64,000 nucleotides of DNA. It comes from Parasponia andersonii (lineage: Eukaryota; Streptophyta; Magnoliopsida; Rosales; Cannabaceae). A model generated the notes under the pieces. The model saw only the letters and a program-made list of their open reading frames with translations. It had not been told where the DNA came from and searched no databases. Of the stretch, positions 1-12,030 are shown in pieces. Position numbers and translations under genes: made by a program. How positions within the stretch are numbered: position 1 is the first letter of the stretch; every line of letters starts with the position of its first letter. The stretch covers positions 56,934 to 120,933 of the forward strand of contig JXTB01000316.1 of NCBI GenBank assembly GCA_002914805.1. The letters are read 5' to 3'.

Positions 1-2550
1 TTAGTTTTTAATTTTTGCTTCTAACTTAACTAGAATAAAAAATTCTTTAGGCAAACGTTACCATGTTTCTATAAGGATATGCTATGTCACATCGTCAAAT
101 TTAAATATATATATATATATATTTATTAATAGGACGAAAACACCTTTTGTACATGAAAAAATATGAAATATAAAATAGCATTTATTCTAGCGTTGAAGCA
201 TAATCTTAGAAAAAAAAAATACTTAATTTAGCCATTCGATACCATACCAGGCAGAATTCGGGGAAAAAAAAAAATAGCTTAACGTTTGCGTTAATTTTAA
301 TTTTGTTTATTTTGCAGCTGAAGTTATTACAATTACTTCTCTATATGTACGTACAATGGCTGAAACTGGAGGCACATTAATGAAGAATTTTAATGTTGAC
401 GTGAATGTATAGTTGGATGTCTTAATTTCTGATACTAGTTGTTTAAAGCCATATAATTTGTCTTATCAGTCAAATCCACTTGTTCGTATAACAATCATCT
501 TGTTCGTATAACAATCATCCATTGATTTCATCGTTCTCATTAATTCTACGATCAATAGTCCATTTTGTGGTACTTCTTGGCAATTCTTTACTACTATATA
601 ATTGATTGACGTATCAAAATCTATATACTATTATTAGAAATAAAATTATTAATAGAGTACAGTACATTGACAGCAAACTCCATAAGCGTGGAATTAATAT
701 TAATCAACTATCATAGAAAAACAAATAAATAAAGAACCGTCGTAGATGCATACGGGCTTTCATATAATTATATGAATATTATATAAAGTTTCTTGCTTTT
801 AGCTACTAATACTAGTGAGGAATGGCATGCACAATGCATGTGCCATATGTCAAGTGCTGATTTTGTTCTTAGGTTTACAAGACTATTTTAGGTTAGAAAT
901 GCTACATAATGTAATTTTGTATACAGTGTATAAATCTATTGATTAAATCGTGTATAACAATATATATGTATGTATATATATATATACATACAATAAAAAT
1001 ATTCTACATTAGTAGCGCAAAAACTATTTTACATCTGAATTAACAATAATTGTGCTAAAATAACATCATATTTGGACTATGTTGTTAAGTTGTTCAATTA
1101 CACTAATAAAAGTGTCTGTACCCCTCCTTGGTACCACTACTTTAATTACTTTTCACTCAAAACACAAAAGGATAAGGTATAAATTGAGGGGTCCTCTATG
1201 GTTTTTAAGCAATATTGATAACTAATTAAGTAATTCTTTACATCAATAGAGAGGAGTTCGTTATTATGTCCATATGGTCCTACATATGTTCCCATAGGTT
1301 TTTTTTTTCATTCTAATATTTTGTAAATGTCTTTGCCTGAGGAAAAACAAAAATCATGTTACAATTAATAGAAGACTTGTTATCTTTCGTAAATGATGAT
1401 CTATCATAAACAATCTAAAAGAATATGTAATTGTAAATTGTAATGTGTTTAAGGAAGCCTGAACCAAATTATTTTTAGTAAATATCTATTTCTATGTCGT
1501 TTCTTTTTTTTTTGGCACATAAAGACGACAACGTTAGAGAACAGCTTTTGAGTTTATGTTATGGAGATGATGCAATAAATTGCCTGTTTACAAATGCCAG
1601 TCACTGTAGCCTATGGTTGACAGACCTAAATGCAAAGCAGCAAAAGTAAATAACATAATGAAGAAATCCTTATAGAAACGTCTCACCTTTATAGACAGAT
1701 TCGTTTAAATGTATGATAAGGACTATATATAAAATAAAAATACGAAAATAAGCTTAACTTTTAGGATAATAAAATCAAGTATCTATTATATTCCTCTAAA
1801 TAAATAAGTTACTTGATTTTATTAAAATAAAAAAAAAAAAAAAGAAAAAGTAAAAATTTTATAGGTATAAGTGAAAAAAATAGACAATAAAAACTACAGA
1901 ATTAACCTTAACTTTTAGAATGAATAAAGAAAGAAAACAACAAATGTCTACTATGCCCCTCTAAAACAAATAAATTACTTATAAATTTTATTAAAACCCA
2001 AAAGAGAAAATTTTTTTAGAAAATGCTAAGGTATAAGAAAAAAAAAACATGGCCATCAATTGATTGTCATGTTCTCCAAGTCGAGTAGAGTAAGTTATAG
2101 TAATAAACTCATTTGACTGATCAATATAAATACTCTTTGTCGTACAGCTTTCTTTTTTCTTTTAAGGATAGCCACTTGTTCATGCAACAACACAATGATT
2201 TGGATTAAACTTCAAGTGCATGGTGTCAACAAGTAATATAATAGAAATAAAATGGGATGTCATACCGGTGAGGATTGTTTTTTTCTTTATCTGTAGCATG
2301 ATAGTTCTAGTTAGCTTCAGCAATCAAAAGATTGATTTAATTGTATTTTTGAGTGATGAAACTCAATACTGATCTGCTAGCATCTTTGGCTACTGTAACA
2401 ACAACTGAGTATTCATTTCTAATAGCTGCATCCATATTTAACTATATATATAGACGTGGGGGAGGTAGCCATAACTCAAGTCCTCTGCTCGTCATTCCTT
2501 GATTGCTGATCAGACCCTGAAAATATGAATAGAAACTCTGAAGGATCCTT
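1..2550. other. AT-rich intergenic DNA, no gene recognised
   Basis: No reading frame of useful length, no RNA gene and no complete mobile element could be recognised in this stretch. It holds short A/T runs, a short (AT)n near 105-121 and a directly repeated 20-base phrase near 480-520. It may be distal flank of a gene outside the window. Confidence 0.5.
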
Positions 2551-2551
2551 C

Positions 2552-3010
2552 TCACAAGTTGATTCTAGTCAGATTTGGGTTTATTATATATAATACAGTT
2601 CTTTCCAACGATATATCTTTTAAGCAAATACATGCAAAAAGTTTAAGTTTGACATAATATACTATGGGGCCAAATAATTGATCATCTAAAAATAACAACT
2701 GATCCGCATCTGTTGTTGAGCTCACTTGTAGTTGATCCACACAAATACCCCACATAGAAGAAAAGCAAAGTCTCTTAGATAATTCACATGACCAAAAATG
2801 TGAAAGGTGGTTTTAGCTTGTTGATGGCAAATTGGATATAAAATAGATTATATGTCAAATATTGTTGTTAACCTGGTCTTCACTGATAGCCCATTCAAAA
2901 GAATTCTCCACCATAGAAATTTATGTCCAGGGTGAATTTTATCCTTCCAAAGCATTTGCCAAGAGGACAACGATAACACAAACGGATGTTAGAGGAGCTG
3001 GGTTCTTTGA
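2552..3010 (-). mobile_element. LINE (L1-type) 3' fragment with zf-RVT-like domain
   Basis: Read on the minus strand, about 2870-2960 encodes MLWKDKIHPGHKFLWWRILL, followed by NGLSVKTR. This matches the pattern of the reverse-transcriptase zinc-binding (zf-RVT) domain found after the RT domain of plant LINEs, where a W-K-x-x-x-P-x-x-x-x-F-x-W-R core is typical. Further downstream on the same strand (2552-2755) a frame beginning MWGICVDQLQ fits the region after that domain. The two parts are in different frames with stops between them, and no RT or endonuclease domain is present, so this is a 5'-truncated dead copy. The family call rests on motif recognition only. Confidence 0.55.
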
Positions 3011-3602
3011 ACAACTTGGTAAGCTGACTGGTATGAAGAGTACTTTATTTATCAATTATCTATTCATTGATTCAGTTGTTTCATCATCTAGTATGAATGA
3101 TGATTATTTTTGGAAGATATTTTCTACCTATTTTTACCAATTTTAAGAAGGAAATATGTTAATTATAATGAGCTAAGTTTTCATCTGTACATATATGGGC
3201 TGAATAGCGATTGGCCAGTTTTAGGTCCAAAACTTAGTACATGTCTATAGCCCCATTTTAAATAGTCAAATGACCCATATAAAGACTTGTTACCAAAAAT
3301 ATCATTATTGAACCATTTTCCCCAACTTTTTCACGCTCTAGTAAAAAAAAATATCTATTATGATTTTCTTTGTTGGTGAATCATCACTGACATCAACTTC
3401 TTCTTCTTCTTCATTCTATAAGTTCATCCACAAAAATCGAAACTCTGTTAATAAAGTTTTCAAATTCCATTGATGAACTTGCAGATCCAAAGGTGAATCA
3501 ACACCGATTGATCTTTTTTTTTTTGATTAATTTGTATTTTAAGTTTTTAGTAGATTTATTTTTATTATTTGGTTGTTTATAGGTGAAATACTTTGATTCA
3601 AT

Positions 3603-4220
3603 CATTTTTGAGGTTCTAGTTTTTGGTAAATTCAAGTGAAAATTTAGGAGATTTTGTTTTTAGTTGATGAATTCCTATTTTAGTTCATGATTGTAGTAAA
3701 AAATATGAATTTTGATATATATTAAATTTGATCTAACTCATGTGAAATTCGGTTTATAGTATTTTTTTATATATGGGACATATAAATTTGAATGAAGTTC
3801 ATGATATTATTGTTCTGAGATTCTAGTTTTTGGTATATTCAATTGAAAATTTAGGAATTTTTGTTTTTAATTGAGGAATTCCTATTTTAGTTCATAATCG
3901 TGGTGAAAAATATGAGTTTTGATATATGTTAGATATAATCTATCTCATGTAAAATTTGGTTCATAGTATTTTATATGTGGTACATATAAATTTGAATGAA
4001 GTTCATGATATTATTGTTCTGAGATTCTAGTTTTTGGTATATTCAATTGAAAATTTATGAGTTTTTATTTTTAATTGAGGAATTCTTGTTTTAGTTCATA
4101 ATTGTAGTGAAAAATATGAGTTTTGATATACATTAAATACAATCTAACTCATGTAAAATTTGGTTCATAGTTTTTTATATGTGGCACATAGAAATTTGAA
4201 TTTATTTCATGACATTGTTA
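3603..4220 (+). repeat. Three tandem units of about 205 bp
   Basis: Three successive copies begin near 3606, 3817 and 4019. Each starts with a phrase like TGAGATTCTAGTTTTTGGTA and ends with GAAGTTCATGATATTATTG or a close variant. Copies 2 and 3 are clearly closer to each other than to copy 1. The array sits inside the larger AT-rich repeat and has no coding potential. Confidence 0.75.
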
Positions 4221-5826
4221 TTCTGGGTTCTGGTATGTAAAAATTCAGATAGTATTTATGTTTCATAATTTGATAGAATCTGATGGAGGTTTAAATGTGA
4301 GAGAATTTGGAGTTGGATTCAGAATTTGTTTGGTACTTATTTGATTTCTGCTTGGTTCATAAGTTTATGTTTTTGGATCTTAAACTTGTGTCTTTCATTT
4401 ATAAAATTATGTGTTTAGTACATGAAGTTATCAGTGTAGTTCATAACTTTATGTCTTTAGTTCATAAAATTATGTTTCATAAAATTGTGCTTCATATATG
4501 AGAATATATCTCATATAAATTAGTTTTTAGCATATTATATTCCTAACTTTAAGTCTTTAGTTTATATATTTTAGTCTTTAGTTCAAATTCAAAAGTTGTT
4601 CGGTTCATAAAATTTTGTCTTTAGTTCATGAAGTTGTCAGTATGGTTCATAAGTTTATGTCTTTAGTTCATAAAGTTGTATTTCAGATATAAAAATATAT
4701 TTTCTTAAACATTTTCTATTTAGTATATAAAGTTAGGTATCTGGTTCTATTAAGTTTTCTTAATGATACTATTCTGTTTAGTTCATAAATTTATATTTTA
4801 ATTCATGAATTTGTAAGTGTGGTTTGTAATATTATAGTTATGATTTATATTTTCTATGTACCTCTTGTTTAATTTATTCAGTTCCTAAACTTATCTATAT
4901 AGTTAATAAATTTATCAATTTATGTTTTTTTTTGTTCAGTATCTATTTAATTTATATTTAATCAATAAGTTTATTTTTTTGATTCATAACCTTGTATATT
5001 TATTTGAAACTTCATTGTGGAATATGTTAATTTGAACATAATATATGATTTTCAATATCTAGTACATGACTTATAAGATCTGACAATTTCTTTCGTGAAA
5101 ACAGAATCGACTGTAGAATATTTATGATCAAAAGAGAAGAAGCATTAATGACGAATGTCAGCATAAAAGAAGTAGCACAAGATAAAATTACATTCTATTA
5201 GCAAAAGATGGTTATAGAACTCTATCATTGGGGTGAAGACAAGATGAGAAGGGATATAAAAGTGATACTGAAACACAAAAGTGAAAGTGATATGAAATAT
5301 ATATTCTTATTTTGGTTTAGCAACAATAATATGATTTTTTGATTTGATAAGGATTATTGTATTGAATACTTTTAATTTGAAGATATTGAACATTAGACAA
5401 TTTTCTCGTTATTTCATATGTTTTATGTAATATAATTTGATATAAATATAAATTGTTACTTACTTGCTTCTACTTATTCACTTTGTAAGACATACTTGAG
5501 TAATTTAAAAAAAGCTAAAATTATTTAGGAATAATAATGTATGTTTAAAAAATTCTCTCATAATCTTTTGAACTAGGTACATAAGATTTTCTTCATGATT
5601 CATTCTAATATGAAATGGGTATATAACTTCTAATACTCTGATAGGATATATGAACTAGGGTACTATGCTCAAATATCATAACCTACCTAAGAAATAGTAC
5701 GTGAATTTGTCATTTTGAACACGATATATTTGTTCATATATAATCACTCAACTCAAAAAATCGTCCATAATATATTTTTTCACTGCTTCATAAGATTTCG
5801 ACAATAATACTTAGGTACATATATAA

Positions 5827-5829
<3 letters not shown>

Positions 5830-5874
<45 letters not shown>
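5830..5874. repeat. (AT)n microsatellite
   Basis: Uninterrupted AT dinucleotide run of about 45 bases. Confidence 0.95.
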
Positions 5875-5878
<4 letters not shown>

Positions 5879-7489
5879 CATAAAGATGACTTTTTTATTC
5901 CACCAACAAAAAATAAATTCAAGAATATAGAACAAGTAATGAATCTAGTATATAGCCTAATAGACAATGACAAAATTTCTATATACTAAGACCAAAAATT
6001 CATGTACCTAGAAGTGTAAAAACTTTGAAACAAGAAAATAATATCAAATATTTAAAGTAATAAATCTAGTATACAACTACATATACCAGGACAAAATGTC
6101 TATATACCGAGACCAAAAATTTATTTTCCTAGATATGAAAAAAAAAAACCCTTCGCTTCAAAATAAATCAAGCTATAAACTCAGTACGAAAAAAGTAATG
6201 ATTCATATATCCTATAAACTGATATCACAGGCCTACAATAATGTTACCCTTTAATAGAAGTTCCAAACGCCATAAAAAGGTATTTAAAATTCCCATCTAA
6301 TTCATCAATTTCATAATTAGTATATGAACCTATATGAAGAAACTAAAAAAAAAACATTAATAAAAAAAAATAATATCACATCTATTGGTTCAGGAGGTAT
6401 ATACATACATACATCAAGTTAAAAACTTCATGTACCAAAAATAAAAAACTATTCATGTACCAAAAATAAAAAACTATGTACCACAAAAAAACTAAAACCG
6501 AAAAAAATTATACTTGGGTTCAAATTTGTGATTAATAATAGCAAAATAAATAATATCTTAATCAACAATAATCATATAATATATAGCAACACAAAAAAAT
6601 TGATGATACCAAAATAAAAAATATATGAACCAAATAAGAGTACTGAACATCTAAAATCAATAACAACCAAAAAAATATATACCAAAACAAAAAAACACAT
6701 ATACCAAGACTAAAAATATCTATACCAAATAAAAAATACATAATATATTCAACAACAAAAATCAGTAAATAATAATATTATATACCACGAAATAGATCGC
6801 ATATACCGCTATAAATATTACATATACTATAACTAAAAATTAATGAATCATTACCAATTACAAAAACTAATTTTAAAACACACAGCAAAATACAAAAAGC
6901 TACTAATACCTAACAAAAAAGCATTATTATACTTAATTAAAATTAATTATAATACGAACTCCCAATATAAATAAAAATCCCCAAAACCAATTCACAGTAT
7001 AATCAAATTAAAATCAAGAAAGCAATATATACTGAAACAAAATCAAAATAAAAAATGTTAGAGATTCGACTAAAGCAAATACACAAATCACCAAAAATGC
7101 TAGAGATCCAAAAAGATGAACAAAATGATCTTGAAAAAGAAGGCGATGAACTAAATAATGCCAGAGAAGAAGAATAACGGAGATATACACCGAAAAATAC
7201 ATGAAGCCATTGTAGATCCAAAGAAAACTATAAATATTGAAGAGGAAAATTAATGAAAGAATGAGAGAGATTCGGAAAGATAAGAACGACAAAAGAGAGA
7301 GAGAAGAAGAAGAAAGAGGAACGAGAGAGTACGGAAAATAATAATAAAAAAAAGAACGGAAAAAAAAAACTGAACAATTTCATTAATGGCAAAAATTAAA
7401 AAATAAAAATTAATTAACTAGATGTTTTTAAATAGTGGACATATAATTATTAATTTTAAATTTTGAACATATAAGTTTTAAAAATGTGA

Positions 7490-9060
7490 ATATATATACC
7501 ACATTTTCTTTATATATATCCATGTAAGTTTGTTTGTTTTTTTTTTCTTTGACGGGATATATGTCCATATTTGTTGATAAGCCATAATGAAATGAAAATC
7601 ATATACGAAAATATTTCTATTTTTCATCAAATTCATGTGTTTAACTGTTTATTTACACATTTATAGGAAATAATTGTGTGAATCCATCACGCACCTGATG
7701 AAATTGTGAAGTACATACTACAATTTTTTATTCTTTGTATTCCTTTTTAATTTTGTTTTTCTTGAAATTTGTTTTCAATTTTTTTTGTTACAATTCTTTT
7801 CGTTACAAATTAGTAAATGTTCTCGTAGCTAGTGCTTACGGTGGCTTATTGCAATACTTAAATGGAAGGTAACAAAAGGCAATATTCATATAAACAATTG
7901 AAAGATATATCATGCATCATGAGAAGATCTATAAACTCGGACATCTTAAATTCGAGTAATTTGCCTTTTTGTAAAATATGTGGACTACATTATGAATTTC
8001 TAGTAGAAAATTTGAGAATAATGAACAAAATCAATAATTGTTCAACTTTTTTCGTTAGGAAATAATTAGTCTTCACCTTTAGTTGTAATAAACTCGCAAA
8101 AGAAGAATATACAGTTACAAATATAATAACTGGAGACTACGATCCAGTTTTAAATCTTGATATTGAAACTGAAGTATTCTGTTGGATAAATTTGGGAAAA
8201 TTATGTGGGAGTCAGTTCTGGTGTTTGAACTTTTTGGCTTTTTTTGGTAATTTTTTTTTAACAATTTTTGTTTGTGAAATTTCCTTTTTGCCTTTCGGTT
8301 GAGTTTCATGTATAATATGTTTGCTTGAAATTTAACAAATTAAAGTTTAAACTTGTCTAATTTAACTGGTTAAGTTTTAAATCTTGTTTGATGCTGATGG
8401 AGTTCTAAAACTTGTCTAGTTGAGTTTAAATCAAAGTTATTTTTAGGATAAATAAACTATTAGGTTACTTGTATCCAAATATATCCATCAGTTGACATAA
8501 TATATTAATTGATTTACGTGGACATAAGTGAAAAGAGAACAGACAATTTTCTAATGATTTTGAAAAATCAGCCTAAAGAAAATGATAGAAAACTTAATAA
8601 AGTTAAAGAACATTTTTTTGCTACACTCCATTACTTTTTCCCTCTCTCGTATAACGAAATGGCCGAGTATATCAATTTTTATACTGTGTATATCAAATGA
8701 GACACTAGATACAACTTCTAGTTTAATTATATAAGTTTTTATATTGAGTATATCATATCAACCCATACATGTGCTTCATTTTAGTAAATGCTCACTTTTT
8801 TTTATTTCTTTTAGTATAGCGAAACAACAAAGTATATCAAATTTTATATTGGGTTATATCAATTGCTATACTAGATATGATTTATATTTAAGTATATCAG
8901 TCTTTTATACTAAGTATATCAATGTAATAGAACCAATTTATATACTTTATACTACGCAAATCTAATTTTTTTTTTTAGGCATATAAATTTTATAGCAAAT
9001 CAATTTTTATACCAAGTATATCAACTAATATGTCATTTTGCTATAAAGTTTAAAAAACAT
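7490..9060. other. AT-rich intergenic DNA with degenerate AGTATATCA repeats
   Basis: No gene is supported here. From about 8690 to 9020 the phrase AGTATATCA(A/T) recurs many times at irregular spacing with TTTTATACT between, a degenerate minisatellite-like pattern. Short open frames in this stretch (for example 7862-8065 and 8509-8700) have no recognisable domain and follow base composition. Confidence 0.45.
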
Positions 9061-9069
9061 ACATTTTTT

Positions 9070-9930
9070 TAGGGGCCCAACGTTCAGCCATTTTGCGCCC
9101 CAACTTCACCTTGGTCGCAAACTGGAAAATGAACCTACTAGGAGTAATTTGGGCCGAAATGACTTCTCTTGTGGAAATGGACCTTACTACGAGTAATTGG
9201 CTAAAATGACTATTTTATGACTTATTTCTATAATGACATTTTTTAGGACGGACTAGTTAAAGATTTTGTGATACTTTTTGACCTTCTTTGAATTGTTATA
9301 GATGTTTTGACATTTTAAATTGGTCACAAAATTTTTGACTAGTCCTTTAAAAAATCATTTAAGAAAAGAGTCACGAAAAAATCATTTTGAGCCTAAATGC
9401 TCCGAGTGAGGTCCTTTTCCCTTCTTGTAGGAGTATTTTATAGAATGACCCTTTTTTTAACTGTCAAAATATAAGTGATGATAGTCACTATATTAGTATA
9501 CCGTGAATGGTCTTAGTAAAGTCATATATATATATGGTCATATAATGACACTATTCACGTGAGTCTGTGACAGTCCTAAAAAGTCATTTTTTGAAAGGAA
9601 AAAAAAAAGAATGAAAAAAGAGGAAATGACATGGATATGATTAATTTGGGAAAAAATGACCTTTTTTTTGTATATTTTTCTAAAAATGACATGTGGTCAA
9701 TAGCTTCTTGACTATAAAAAAATCTATTATTTAAGATTTTTTCTTAGTTAAGAAGTTTTTGATCCTAGATCAAGATTGCTTTAACTTTTAAAAATGTTAT
9801 TTTTAGAAAAATACACAAAAAAGTCATTTTGCCCCAAATTAGTCTTACCCGTGTCTTTTTCTCAAATGAAAAAAGGTAAATTTTGGCCCAAACTACTCTT
9901 AGTCAGATCTATTTCCATTGTAAACTTGGC
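9070..9930. repeat. Inverted-repeat element, outer ends near 9116 and 9925
   Basis: The left side (about 9116-9215) contains GGAGTAATTTGGGCCGAAA and a related second phrase. The right side (about 9868-9925) contains TTTTGGCCCAAACTACTC on the same strand, which is its approximate reverse complement. Together they form a large imperfect palindrome around a smaller hairpin at 9639-9844. This is consistent with a non-autonomous DNA transposon or one element nested in another. No transposase frame is seen. Confidence 0.5.
9639..9844. mobile_element. Hairpin MITE of about 206 bp
   Basis: The two ends are near-perfect inverted repeats of about 50 bp. The left begins GATTAATTTGGGAAAAAATG and continues through TATTTTTCTAAAAATGAC. 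The right end, reverse-complemented, begins GACTAATTTGGGGCAAAATG and continues through TATTTTTCTAAAAATAAC. Such a compact fold-back structure is typical of MITEs. No clear target duplication was identified, so the superfamily is not assigned. Confidence 0.65.
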
Positions 9931-10326
9931 AAAATTATGACCAAAAAGAATTCAAATTGTCACAACAATTAATAAATTCAACAAATAGCAAGAGTACCCA
10001 CTAATAATAACATCAATCTCATGAAGCATGATGCATGATGCAATGCACAACTTCCTTATTCTTCTAATTGTAATTCTTATTCTGGTATTGAATCAATTAA
10101 AATATAACTACAACCAAGTACTTATTTAATAGCTCCAAAATTAAATAGTTTTACTTTTGCATGAATGTCCAATCATTAAGAACTCAATAAAATGATTTTA
10201 CCATCTCCAAAGACAATATTACCATTTAATCAAGGAATTCTAAGGCGCTAGATTCTTCACATGCATTTTCTCGAATACCTTAACTTCATCCGTGATACAA
10301 CCAAGCTTTCTATATATAGAAATAAG

Positions 10327-10402
10327 TATATATATATATATATATATATATAAACCTTTGAATCCAAACCAAGTCAATTACAAAAAAAAAAAAAAAAAAA
10401 AA
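10327..10402. repeat. (TA)n followed by a poly-A run
   Basis: TA dinucleotide run at 10327-10352 and an A homopolymer at about 10381-10402, with no associated gene. Confidence 0.85.
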
Positions 10403-10709
10403 GCAATCACAAGTCCGATAAAACCAATATCAAAAAATCATTAAAAACCACAAGACTTCACAAACAGAGTTCACTAAAATTAACAATATTCAAATGGGTA
10501 TTCAATAGAAATATATGAAAGTTTATCTAGGAGACAAAATGCTTCCGAACAATATCGTCGGTTCTTCTTCTTTCATATTAAATTAGCAAAGGACACAAAA
10601 TAAACAACACCAAAGAATAAAAAAAATTAGAAAACTCAAGCAGATTCCAAAAATAGAAAAATAAGTTAATGAGATTAAATGTGAGAGAGATATCCTCCAC
10701 ACACCGCTC

Positions 10710-10916
10710 TCAAACCACCTTCAACTTAATCTTGTCCTCTATGACTGCCCCAATCCTCCCCTTGTTACTTCCACCACCGCCACAAATCTCAAACATGGGG
10801 ACAGAGATCACATCCTCCTGGCCATTTAGGCCTTAGCTAGCATTTTGATCAACGATGGCAAGTACTGCTGAGCTGGGGTGGAACATCAAGCTCTCAGCTT
10901 TGAGCGAGAGATGAAA
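10710..10916 (-). pseudogene. Unrecognised gene fragment with one in-frame stop
   Basis: This patch is richer in GC than its surroundings. On the minus strand it reads as about 68 codons: FHLSLKAESLMFHPSSAVLA, then IVDQNAS, a stop, then GLNGQEDVISVPMFEICGGG and GSNKGRIGAVIEDKIKLKVV, then a stop. Codon use and amino-acid composition look like real protein rather than AT-rich noise, so I read it as an exon or retrocopy fragment of a host gene. I do not recognise the family. It could be a chance frame. Confidence 0.35.
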
Positions 10917-11136
10917 ACTAGAACAAGGGGAAAAAGAATTTAAGAAATTCGTATTTTTTTAATATCCATCATATAAAATTAAATATTTTGTTCCACGTTA
11001 TACCTCAGGTATTATCTTTTAAAATTTCGTACATGATGTCATTTACTCAAAAAAAAAAGAAACATTAATGGTCCTGTAGTAATATTCAGACTTGGGCCTA
11101 GTCCTCTTAAACTCGGAATGTAACAATTTTATTGGG

Positions 11137-11420
11137 AAAAGTTTATAAATATCTATTTTCTTCTGAAGCATATTTTTATAAATACCTATATTTTATTTTA
11201 TTTTCATAAAATGCCCTTTTTTTTAAAAAAAATGTATTCCATAGTATGAACATACATTTTGTATATATTTTTTGTAAATAAATAATACAGTATATATTTC
11301 AAAATGCATACCTGAAATACAAATTTATATCGTAAATATAAATTATGGTACATATTTACACCGTAAATATAAACTATATACATTTTGCACATGAAATGCA
11401 TATCATAAAATAGATAAAAG
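11137..11420. repeat. Degenerate copy of a small element related to the one at 52.4 kb
   Basis: It contains TTTATAAATATCTATTTTCT and TTTTTATAAATACCTATATT, resembling the inverted end TTCATAAATACCCGTTTTC of the element at 52376-52768, and shares the internal character of many TATATTT/AAATGTAT phrases. Only one end is convincing. Confidence 0.4.
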
Positions 11421-11736
11421 AAAGTAAAAAATAGTTATATTTGACATATAAGTTTATGGATAATCATTGAGATAACAACTTTTTTTATCAAATTTTTAAT
11501 ACCAATACATGTTGTGTACGTAATTTGTCACTACTCAATTAGTGATAACGTTTAATCTATTTATAATAAATTTAAGCACATTAATTAAACGGTGATAACT
11601 TAAATATTACATGTGTTAGTAGAAAAAATTTGGTATAAAAATTGAGATACGCAGTGTTATCCTAAATTAAAAAAAGAATATCTGCCGAAAATTTCTCAGC
11701 TTTATTTTGAATGTCAGCCCTGACGCCGCCTTGAAA

Positions 11737-11780
11737 TCCGACCGTTGCAAAATTTTGTCTCTCTTATGCCCAAACGGTCA
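11737..11780 (+). promoter_or_regulatory. Two mitosis-specific activator (MSA)-like elements
   Basis: Two AACGG cores lie in opposite orientations 5' of the small gene at 12031. GCAACGGTC reads on the minus strand at about 11741-11749 and CAAACGGTCA on the plus strand at 11771-11780. The plant MSA consensus is close to (T/C)C(T/C)AACGG(T/C)(T/C)A and is bound by three-repeat MYB (MYB3R) factors to drive G2/M transcription. Both copies match the AACGGTC part. Position about 250-290 bp before the start codon is suitable. The functional reading is inference. Confidence 0.5.
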
Positions 11781-12030
11781 CCTCTCAAAACTCGTTCCTC
11801 TTCTTCTCTCAAACTCAAACGTTATATCCCTCCTTAAACTTGTTTTTTCTCGTTCTCTCTCTCTAAATAGACACTCAATCCCTTTGTTCTTTCTTTATAC
11901 AAGTCTAGTATTATCAAGTAATTCCCTTTTCTTCTTATAAAGATTACTTTGTTTTTCCCATTAATCTCTTCAACTTGACGATTTTCATTCTCTATTTTAT
12001 CTATCAGGTAAAGCATATACAGATTGATCA

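Larger units (their letters stand above)
3190..7480. repeat. Large AT-rich composite repeat, possibly a long-inverted-repeat transposon
   Basis: About 4.3 kb with very low complexity. The left part (3.6-5.1 kb) is built from degenerate phrases such as GTTCATAAGTTTATG and TTTAGTTCATAAA. The right part (5.9-6.9 kb) carries phrases like ATGTACCAAAAATAAAAA that read similarly on the other strand. Both outer ends contain a CTTCTTCTTCTTC-type pyrimidine stretch facing inward and weakly similar outer sequence (left near 3240-3330, right near 7380-7445). This suggests a degenerate DNA transposon with long terminal inverted repeats, but no transposase is visible. Exact ends and class are uncertain. 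Confidence 0.35.

Noticed and set aside
2862-3146. 94-residue plus-strand frame
   Set aside because: It lies opposite the LINE fragment, whose minus-strand motif explains the base pattern; no domain is seen in the plus frame.
7003-7292. Two overlapping minus-strand frames rich in Phe, Ser, Ile and Leu
   Set aside because: They follow from the CT-rich end of the AT-rich composite repeat, not from a conserved protein.
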